Assembly: GCA_947179485.1 (NCBI GenBank)
Contig: OX359245.1
Location: 54,485,067-54,549,066 of the forward strand
From: Allacma fusca
Taxonomy: Eukaryota > Arthropoda > Collembola > Symphypleona > Sminthuridae
Length of the DNA stretch: 64,000 nt
Direction: 5' to 3'
Below the pieces are notes generated by a model. That model did no database searches, was not told the origin of the DNA, and worked only from the letters and a program-made list of their open reading frames with translations. Of this stretch, positions 56,101-64,000 are shown in pieces. Numbering within the stretch: the first letter of the stretch is position 1; the number at the start of each line of letters is the position of its first letter. The position numbers and the translations under genes were made by a program.

Positions 56101-57039
56101 TTTGTATTTTTCCTATTTTACAAAAATGTAAATAAACAATAAAATACAGTGCAATCACACTCTAAAATATCCCTTTAAAGAAGCACCGTCTCAAAATGTC
56201 TTACGAATTCTCTTTAAATCCAGTATTGTGTCTGGTTAACATTAAAATGTGATTACAAGAGCCAACTTTTACTTATTTAAGGGTTGCTCCTACATCCCGA
56301 GTGCACTGCATCCTCTCATCAAATAAACAAACCTGGAACTCATCAAAGCAAAGGAGCCAAGTATTCTCAGCGATTTCTTCTGCCACGGGCGGGATCGGGT
56401 CATAAACCTTCGGCTTCGTCCCACTCTTCCAATCCCGAACAGTGGCCTGCTTGACCTGATGAATCCTCGTATGAACATCTGACATGAACGAATGGAAATG
56501 AACCCTTTGCTTCTTTTTGACCGTGGACACATCATGAAATAAATTCATCAACATGGTCTTCCCACCTTTGAAAAATCCAAACACAAAATTAAAACTCATT
56601 CATTCCTAAAATAAATTATTATCACAATTGAAATTTACTTCCACAAATACTCAACTTCATTACTATGTTTATTATTATTTTTTAAATGTTTTTGATTATT
56701 TTTTAATTATTTACCTCCAACCGCCCCATAAATATACAAGCCCTTCGGAGCCTCAGAGCCTTTCTCAATTTGGGAACTCCCCTTAAAAATCCCTCCAAAG
56801 AATTTTTGAACCCTAGATTTTTGCTCAGGGGCATAATTAATTAAATTTGAATTAATTTCTTCAAACTTCTCCATAACCTTCCTCTGATGAGGGTCTTCAT
56901 TGAGTTCCCCATTCCGGACTTTGGTATTAAATACTGCCAATGGGGAAGGTGGGGCTGAGGAACAGAAATATTTTTCGGGGATTTTAAAGTTTCGCGCGGA
57001 TTTTAAATTAATTATAATTAAATTAGAAAAATAGCGCAT
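53165..57039 (-). CDS. AFG1L: AFG1-like mitochondrial AAA ATPase
   Basis: Six exons, 57039-56715, 56565-56333, 54472-54228, 53938-53767, 53674-53534 and 53410-53165, give 453 residues, close to the family's usual 450-480. Walker A GAVGGGKT is at 105-112, split by intron 1. Walker B LLCFDEFQ is at 179-186, the sensor ATSNRPP near 212, then [32 protein letters not shown] and the terminal [17 protein letters not shown]. These are the ordered landmarks of AFG1/LACE1. The family acts in mitochondrial protein quality control, including turnover of nuclear-encoded complex IV subunits. The basic, hydroxylated N-terminus fits a targeting sequence. AATAAA on the minus strand (53166-53161) overlaps the stop codon. 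The gene converges on the membrane-protein gene, about 115 bp apart. Intron 2 is about 1.86 kb and holds a MITE. Confidence 0.95.
54613..54823. mobile_element. Small MITE in AFG1L intron 2
   Basis: Near-terminal sequences GGGGTCCGATTTCTGTA and TACAGAAATCGGACCACA are inverted repeats, related in pattern to the CAGGGGTCGGATTTTTGT family. Internal blocks repeat AAATCCGTC and TTTTTCCAAGCAA. A clean target duplication was not found. Confidence 0.6.
54824..56270. other. AFG1L intron 2, remaining part
   Basis: No independent gene is seen. Short frames on both strands (for example 54866-55093) show no domain. Confidence 0.4.
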
Positions 57040-57854
57040 TTTTAAGGGCGCAAATTCTGGGGAAGGTCAACTTCCCCCTTTTTCCCTTAAAATTAATAAA
57101 CACTTGAGATTTCTCTGAGAAAAATTTGAAAGGAACCGCTCCACTTCTGGCGTCCAAGGATTTCAAGGGTAATAAAAAACTACTGTGACTTATGGCAATG
57201 TCACTTTCAAATTAATGTTTTTTAATTATTCAGAAAGCCATTGGCTTTCCATACGATCCAATGTATATTTTTACTGTTCTCAAAAAAATTAGTAAATTAT
57301 TAATTTTATTACAACTTAAGGATGCCACTCTTGAGTTTTATGTGTGAACGTTCGTTGAGCGCAATTTTGACTCTTTGTATAATGGAATTAACAGCAAAAG
57401 AAACGCGGCAAAATTTAAGAGTTTTTTAAATTTTAAGAGATTTTAAATTTAAGATTATTTTTGTTTTGATGGAGGAAAGGTTATTACAAAAACGTAGATT
57501 TTCCCCTCAGACTTTCAAATTTTGTTGTTGTTTAATCCACATTTTAATTTAATCCGGTCGTTTGGAATTTAAAAGGCGGCCAGAAGATATAGGTCAGTTC
57601 AGCAGAAGAGCCTGTTTATAATATTCTGTCTTATGGACATATTATCTAGAAATGGATGATAGATTGTACAAATATTACCCTTGAGAAAAAAAATTACTTT
57701 TTACATAACCAGGCTCCTAAATTGTACATAGAAACATACAAAAAGCATTTGACTATTTTGTTAATGATCTTCTAAAGGCGACTCTTTATGGGTGAAGTTG
57801 TCAGCATGTCTTTGCTAAAGCAAGGTGTTTCAATCTGCTTGTTTCAATCAAGGT
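57040..57854. other. Upstream region of AFG1L
   Basis: AT-rich. It may contain the AFG1L promoter (minus strand). Nothing specific is recognised. Confidence 0.4.
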
Positions 57855-57920
57855 TAGAGAAATTTAAAAGGCAAAAAATCAGACTGCTCTTCATGAGGAG
57901 GAAATTATGCAAAAAGGAAT

Positions 57921-58038
57921 GCCAACAACACCCGAGGTTCCCAAGCGGTCACCCATCCAAGTACTAACCGGGCCAAACGTTGCTTAACTTCAGTGATCGG
58001 ACGAGAACTGGTGCTTTCAACGTGGTATGGCCGTTGGC
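57921..58038 (-). rRNA. 5S rRNA gene (or close pseudogene), left arm
   Basis: A 118-nt sequence on the minus strand with GCCAACGGCCATACCACGTT at the 5' end, GTTAGTACTTGGATGGGTGA in the internal promoter region, and 3' GTTGTTGGC that pairs with the 5' end. The CGTTTGGCCCGG segment departs from the usual CATCGGGC context, so function is not certain. It is transcribed by Pol III with TFIIIA. Confidence 0.85.
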
Positions 58039-58832
58039 AAGAGATGAGAGACACCTCATCTCACTTCTTCACCATCTTTTATCATTATCATTTACTACTG
58101 ATTGTAAGGATTCTAGCCTATAGCATTCAAGCTTTTGCCAGCTCATAATTACTTACGTGCCTTTCGCATTTCTCCCCAAAAGCTACTGTGTTCATTATTT
58201 CTAGGTCTATTATAATAATAACTTACAATCATATTCAAGGTCTATTGGAAGCTCATGACGTTGTAGCTAATTATAGGCAATGGGTCCGACACAACGAAAT
58301 TTTTCATGTGTAGGGGTCAAAATATATGAAAATTACATGGCGTTGCCCCATACTGGATGTATTGACATAATTCCACGCAAGGTACTCCGGAATGAGGGGG
58401 GACAGTGGGGACATTTCCCCCCGCCCAAAAATAGTCCGCGATGGACAGGTTTTGTAATTATTGCCCACCCCATCCTTATTTTTCAGGAAACAATAAAAAA
58501 AGATAATATCACGAGCTTCCTTATTATATAAACGTATTATTTTTAAAAAAATGTCAACAAGTTGTAAATATATTTATTTAGAACAAGTATAATACTGCAA
58601 TTAATTCTTAAACACAGTGAATAGCATTTTATAAAGAAATGCGAAAGCTACATGATTATGGGCTGGCAAAAGTTTTGCAAGGATCATGCAGCTACTGAAT
58701 TGTATCCACACTTTCGCACGCTCTAAAGTCTAAACGCGCTGAATATACTATAGGCTAAAATCCTTACAATCAGTAGTAAATGATAATGATAAAAGATGTT
58801 GTAGAAGTAAGATGAGGTGTCTCTCATCTCTT

Positions 58833-58950
58833 GGCAACGGCCATACCACGTTGAAAGCACCAGTTCTCGTCCGATCACTGAAGATAAGCAACGTTGGGCC
58901 CGGTTAGTACTTGGATGGGTGACCGCTTGGGAACCCCGGGTGTTGTTGGC
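58833..58950 (+). rRNA. 5S rRNA gene (or close pseudogene), right arm
   Basis: The same 118-nt layout on the plus strand, followed by a short T-run (ATTCCTTTTTGC). Its second base is G where the partner has C, which breaks one pair of helix I (GGCAAC against GTTGGC). GAAGATAAGC replaces GAAGTTAAGC in the partner. The two copies are therefore not kept identical. Confidence 0.85.
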
Positions 58951-59027
58951 ATTCCTTTTTGCATTCTTTCCTCCTCCTGAAGAGCATACTGATCTTTTGC
59001 CTTTTAAATTTCTCTTTCCCGTGAAGG

Positions 59028-60282
59028 AAGCAAGTTAGCCCCACAATTGACGAAACCATGTTGTACCAATATAATTAGAAACCCGACACGTCCTATCCAT
59101 AAGATTTTTGCCACGCCCAATGGCAGTCAATTTATTATTTTATTTTATCAAACTACTGTATTCACCAACATCACAATAATAATTACTTCAATGGACGCGC
59201 TTGGCTCCAGCTGGTTACGATTTGTCTTTGATAAATTATGATTTGTCCATTTGTAATGCACGTGTTTGTGGATTTTGCATTATGCTCTATCAGACTGGTA
59301 CTAATTGAGATAGGTATTGTAATCATAATTTTCGTAATTTACGCAACTCAGAGTGAGCAAATATTTACTCAGCGATATTGAATGCCTACCTCGTTTTATT
59401 GTAGCATAAATTACTTATAGTAAGAGCATCATTTGAAATAATACTTATAAGGGAAAGCACCGACCCTGTCAATTCAAGTATTTTATGAGAAAGAACTATT
59501 GATGTTTTCTTACATTCCCAATGCCCACGTGAAGGCAGTTCTTTCAAATCTTGGAAAAGGCAATCGACTGTAATAACATTAAAACTGGGAAAAGTTGCCA
59601 ACATTAATATTCATTATTATGTGTATTATGTTTATTTCCCAGTTTTATGTAGTATACGCAACTTTTAAAGATTTGACCCATATTATTAAAAATTACCTTG
59701 AATCTTGAAAGAAGCATTTAATTCTGAAACTATAGGAAAGTATTTGCTACAATTTTTGTCGTTTCGGAGGATAAATCGTTTTTAGCGCTTCTAGGCCATT
59801 AGGAATTACTTTTTGGAGACAAACTCTTTCTACTGTGTGTCAAGGACGCTCGGTCTTTATAATTAGGTGTAACGAAATTACCCGTTTATCCTATCAGATA
59901 TCTCTCCGTTGCTATTCCTGGAGACTTGCTCAGGTTATAATATACCGTAAAATAATTATCTACCCGTAGTTCTTTATCACTCATTTTCATCCACGCGTTT
60001 TGGATATACATCAAAATCACTTCTGTTATGAAGTTATTTATTTGATGCGTTTTTACGCTTTATATTCTAACGACCATTAATGACTGCGGACAGTGACTTT
60101 CACCACGGTTTGGCCTCATTACTATATACAGTAGCTAGATTAGTTCTACTTTGAAGTTCACCCTTAACTCATACATTAATGCTACTCATTCCTTCGAAGA
60201 ATTCCAAAAAATTTGAGTCCAGATTTCAGAACCTTTGGTTTTGAAAGGGGTTCTTGATTTCATTCTTTATTTTCAAAGCAGT
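59028..60282. other. Intergenic; upstream of receptor gene
   Basis: No supportable gene. The possible acceptor TTTTCAAAGCAG just before the ATG at 60283 leaves room for a non-coding or short upstream exon. Confidence 0.4.
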
Positions 60283-61645
60283 ATGCTTAGTCAAGAAAGT
60301 TTAAAAATTTTACGCCGATCTGTCACTTTTGGGAAATGGTGCCGGAGCACTCTTTTAGAATGGGACCGAGAGTCCTCTCGTGTGAAAGTAAAAAGTTCCC
60401 CTCTCAGCCAATCCCACTTCTGGCTCAACGTTACCCTCCACATAGCCTACGAGGGATTCCTTCTTTATAGACTTGCGGAAGCGATTTTTTTCCCTCCGCC
60501 CGGAACCAAGCTGGCGGACACGATCAATCTCTGTTATAATATTGGGTGCTATGCACTTCCGATCGCTCTACAGTGGTCCTATTTCTCCTACCGTGTGGAA
60601 CTCCCTGCTTTTATCAATGGCTACATCTCATTTTACGAGGAATTTAAAGGTTAATATTTTTTACAAAATCATATAATTATAATTACCATACATTGGTAGG
60701 AATGAAATGTGGTTAATCCCGGGATTTGCGTCTTCTTAGAAACTTTCATAATCCCGGCGCATCAAGAAGATGCAGATGGATGCGAGCGTCTTCTAAATTC
60801 CTACTGCCAGACTGCTGTCGTCGTCACTTGTCAGACTTTTCTCATTTTTTTAACAGATCCCAAGAGGAATTACTTTCTCACCTCATTATTCACGGATGAG
60901 AAGGGTTACGTCCCAATTCATATCAAACTTGTACTTTTATGCGTGCAAATGCAACTCTGGCTGAGTACTTGGGCAATCATTTTGTTATTTGGGTTCATTT
61001 TGTATGTTTATTCATTCGCAGGGATTACCGTGCTCCGAGAGATGCGGTAATGATTATTCAGAAATACGAATTTTTATTTTTAAAATAATATATCGAATGT
61101 TTCTGATATTTGTGCATATTATAGTGACATTTTGAATAATTGGGGATAATAATAATTATTATTACAGTTATTCCCACCAGAGAGCCACTAAAGATTCTAA
61201 ATGTAAGACCAAGGATGTTCTACGGACACCTGAAGCCTTCACGACAATGTTCTTTCGCTTCCTAGTTCTCCAAAATATGTTCAATTTCATTTTCCAGTAC
61301 TCATACTTCCCTATACAAAAACTGTTGATGTCGGGTGTGGCTGTGTGTGCCATGTACGGGGCGATTAAGGTCCATGAACCAGGAGCTGTCCTCCTAGCCA
61401 TGATTGTCGGCATGACACTCACACATCTGGGAATTATTTTTAGGAAGTTGGGTGAATTCTATGAAGTGTCCTCAGCCGTATTGGAATCCTGGAAAGGTCA
61501 AGGGAAATTGACGAGCAAGGTCCTCAATGCGAGTAGACCAATTAGAGTTAATTTGGCGGACTACTACTACGTCCAGAAAAGTACTATTTTAGTGCTTTAC
61601 GGGGTGATTGTGAATGCCGCTATTACGCTCCTTCTGGGCTCTTAA
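60283..61645 (+). CDS. Gustatory-receptor-like seven-transmembrane chemoreceptor
   Basis: Three exons, 60283-60649, 60740-61046 and 61168-61645, with junction phases 1 and 2, give 383 residues, typical of arthropod gustatory receptors. About seven hydrophobic segments are visible: near YEGFLLYRLAEAIFF, IGCYALPIALQW, VVVTCQTFLIFL, WLSTWAIILLFGFILYVY, LLMSGVAVCAMYGA, AVLLAMIVGMTLTHLG and ILVLYGVIVNAAITLLL. The C-terminal order of a charged linker, YYYVQKSTIL and the last helix fits the region of the insect Gr TYhhhhhQF motif, though that exact motif is absent. Such proteins form ligand-gated channels in chemosensory neurons. It is single here, with no tandem copy. The start could be further upstream. 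Confidence 0.72.
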
Positions 61646-62164
61646 AAGGAATTTGTACATTTAAGTGGGTCACTGTTTAGAATGTATTACGCAATTATTT
61701 TAAATGTATTGGGATGTAATAATTAGCCGTGGTTATTGTTACAGGCGATAATGCTGAGATAGCCTCACATGAATTATGCAATGGATTCTAAATAATTATT
61801 AATTACTCAAGGCGTAATAATTTCAAGTGCGTATTTGTGTTTTATGTATAATTATTTATAAGGGGAGAAAGTGAACATTTTTGGGGAAAGTAAAAGCATA
61901 GGCCGATTTTCTCAATAGTGACTCTCCTTATAACGACACTGTACACACGCTGCAATGACACTATACATCCCTTATATTACGGATGGATCTTACAATTAGT
62001 TTCGCATAATTATATCCTTTTAATGGCACGAGTTATAATAGCAGTTACCTTATAAACCTCGTTTTCTTTCCTGTCTATATAAACAGTACACTCTCTATAT
62101 AATGATTTCAGAGGGATAAGTAAAATACGGAAGCCAATGTACAAAAACCTTCGGACACTAACTA
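61646..62164. other. Receptor gene downstream region
   Basis: AT-rich, with TTTATGTATAATTATTTATA near 61840. No gene recognised. Confidence 0.4.
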
Positions 62165-63098
62165 CTGAGGTTGGAGCAGTTATAATGGGACACTTGAATT
62201 TGTTAAATATTTATAATTAAAACTTCGAATGAATTGTTTTTGTATTTTTAATTTGAGAGCCTTGCTTCTTGTTCTTCAGTAGGAGTCGTATTTTCCAATT
62301 ATTGTAGACGCGATCGATCAGGGCACAGTCAGCTTTGTTTCACTCTTGTTGGAAACATTTTCTGAGTCCCTTTTATGCCTGTGCTCAACGCGTTAACATT
62401 TTTATTTTGAGATATTCAAACCCAAAAAAGTCCACAGAACTGGTGTCAGGAGCCTTCACGGGGATATCCTTGTTATCTGTGATTTTTATCCTTATAGTAT
62501 TTCTGACGGTCTCCTCGTAATCCCGGTGTTTCTTGAACGTGTTTGATGTAGCTTCGTCATTGTGGAGTTTGACCTTTAATGTCTCACTTGGGTAGAGCAG
62601 AAGGGATGTATTTCTCACAGTATGGTCTCAAAACATTCTTAATATAGTTAGAGTTTATTTTGACATTTTGAGAAGCTCGGACCAGCAGTAACGTGACATG
62701 ACCGTAGACGCCTGCGACACCCATGAAGGCGCTACAAAAGTTGTCCTTGCTACATAATATATTTTCAGGGAGTTCTTTTTCTATAGGGGAGGGTCGTTTC
62801 TTGAGTGACGGTCTTCCGACATATTTCGCTGCGCGATATTCACGTTCAGTTTTAGTTACCCTAGACTACGAAATTTGTGACTCCTAGTATTGCACGACAG
62901 CTAATTTCCACATGAAAATTTGCTAGAACCTATTGTCAAAGTTAAAGTTAATTTTCTTCGACAACTTTGAGGGTTTGACACGAACAATGTCATTAGAAAA
63001 TGACACCGACTAAAAGTTGACCATTGAAATTCTGCCATTGAAATTATGCTAATCAGAGAGTGAATTTGAGTGTCCCATTATAACTGTTCCACCCTCAG
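62165..63098. mobile_element. Tc1/mariner-superfamily element with TA target duplication
   Basis: The left end is CTGAGGTTGGAGCAGTTATA. The right end, whose last bases read TATAACTGTTCCACCCTCAG, is its inverted repeat with two differences, and similarity continues as ATGGGACACT. TA flanks both sides (62163-62164 and 63099-63100). A decayed minus-strand frame inside resembles a mariner catalytic domain. Confidence 0.85.
62385..62618 (-). pseudogene. Mariner-like transposase remnant
   Basis: The frame reads KVKLHNDEATSNT, then APDTSSVDFFGFEYLK. This is similar in order and spacing to the catalytic region of mariner-type transposases, where His/Gln-Asp-Asp/Asn-x-Ala-x-x-His precedes Ser-Pro-Asp-x-x-x-x-Asp-Phe-x-x-Phe-x-x-Leu-Lys. 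Upstream parts are not readable. Confidence 0.5.
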
Positions 63099-63100
63099 TA

Positions 63101-63699
63101 TTTATGTATAATTACATTTTATCAATGGTCAAGCATATGTATAAACAACAAAAAGAAATTATTAAAAATAGCAAATATAACATCAACATTAAAACAACAA
63201 CCAGTAGGCAAAAGTGCAAAGTTCTGTTCTGTTCATGGAAAATAAAAATAATTAGTAATTAACTTTAGTCTGATCAAATTATCCATATTATTCTGTCGCA
63301 TTTAAACTTCTCTACTGTGAGAATTCCATTCCAAAGGTAAGCATTTTAGGGGGGAATTTTAAATGTAAAGCTCCTCAGATGTATTGTAGTATTTTTTTGA
63401 TTTGCTTATACAAGGTATAATTACTTAGGCGGATGAGAATAACTCCTGATTTCATAATTCCCTGTGTTGAGGAATGCCTTAGCCTTTTAATTCATCTGAT
63501 TATGGGATTGGAATCACAGGGAAAACAATAAAGAACACTCACGAGCAGCCCTTTTTTCTCAGTACTTTTCTCATAGCATGTATGTATCACACTCCCCCAG
63601 TCATTCAAAACTGTATGGAATTCCTAGATACACGATGGAAGTTGTGAGAAAATGTATCAGAAATTCCATAAGCCATATAGGATCATTAGCAATCATTCA
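63101..63699. other. Intergenic, no feature recognised
   Basis: No supportable gene or repeat boundary. The short frame at 63578 runs into the CTTGA-rich repeat and is probably chance. Confidence 0.4.
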
Positions 63700-64000
63700 A
63701 CACGTCCGAAATCAGACCTGGCATTCAAGTTCAAGTAAAACTTTACACGTTCATGTCAAGTGTACAAGTTAATTTAAACTTCAGACTAGAACCTCACGTT
63801 CGGGTCAACATGACATTTGAACTTGATTTTAAGACTCGAATCAAGTTCATGGTCACGCCTTTATGAACAGACTTCACATCAATACAATGATCAAGTTCAG
63901 AGCAAATAGCTACAAAACCCTGAACATTAACTTGACATTTTATAGTCAAGTGTCAAGTTCCTATTCATCCGCTAATTTAAATCTTAACGTTTTTGTGTGA
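63700..64000. repeat. CTTGA/TCAAG motif-rich repeat, cut by window edge
   Basis: More than a dozen AAGTTCA, GTCAAG and CTTGA-type motifs in 300 bp. CTTCAGACTAGAACCTCACG aligns with TTTCAGACTAGATCATGAAC of the repeat at 4591. The right end is outside the window. Confidence 0.55.

Larger units (their letters stand above)
57855..59027. repeat. Large inverted repeat with a 5S gene in each arm
   Basis: The left arm (about 57855-58135) and right arm (about 58740-59027) are reverse complements with scattered differences. The spacer is about 600 bp. Similarity extends on both sides of each 5S sequence (for example GAGAGACACCTCATC in the left arm and its complement GATGAGGTGTCTCTC at 58811). The two 5S sequences therefore diverge head-to-head. 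Confidence 0.88.

Noticed and set aside
57855..59027. 5S-derived SINE (SINE3-type)
   Set aside because: No LINE-like tail, no poly(A) or simple-repeat end, and no target duplication. Similarity extends on both sides of the 5S, which fits an inverted duplication better.

Overview
This is an AT-rich animal nuclear window, almost certainly from an arthropod. Supporting evidence is spliced genes with GT..AG introns, Pol III genes (initiator tRNA-Met and 5S rRNA), a chemoreceptor set made of divergent ionotropic-receptor (IR)-like and gustatory-receptor-like genes, and a dense load of cut-and-paste DNA transposons. A springtail (Collembola) or other early-branching hexapod is my best guess from the look of the receptors. 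That is inference, because no search was run.

Left part (1-11.5 kb): transposon remnants, including a dead Tc1-type transposase split by a younger hAT-like MITE, and one long intact minus-strand ORF (5212-6849). That ORF has two C2H2 fingers and resembles the region around the core of ORFs carried by Polinton/Maverick-type elements. A 38-bp minisatellite lies near 9.6-9.8 kb.

Middle (11.5-45.2 kb): a segmental-duplication cluster. Units carry an initiator tRNA-Met (five copies, two of them mutated), IR-like receptor genes (two intact single-exon genes of 723 codons, one decayed copy, one copy with its middle deleted, one short fragment), recognisable IR 3' flanks without a gene, and a Thr/Ser/Pro-rich gene (15093-18473) whose phase-0 exons look internally duplicated. 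A dead copy of that gene's first three exons lies on the other strand at 28.1-29.1 kb. Several non-autonomous hAT elements have inserted here. In one case the paralogous duplicate still shows the empty target site.

Right part (45-64 kb): another block of TIR elements, including one hAT with a transposase C-terminal remnant, then three spliced genes. These are an orphan multi-pass membrane protein (50612-53048, +), the mitochondrial AFG1-like ATPase (57039-53165, -), convergent with it, and a gustatory-receptor-like 7TM gene (60283-61645, +). Between the last two lies a head-to-head pair of 5S rRNA genes or pseudogenes in a large inverted repeat. The right edge has a mariner-like element and part of a repeat rich in CTTGA motifs.

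I see no operon, CRISPR array or viral genome. The strongest leads are the co-duplicated IR/tRNA-iMet unit, the exon-repeat gene with its inverted dead copy, the Polinton-type ORF, and several hAT families with GTAC-rich subterminal arrays, most of them bounded by 8-bp target duplications.
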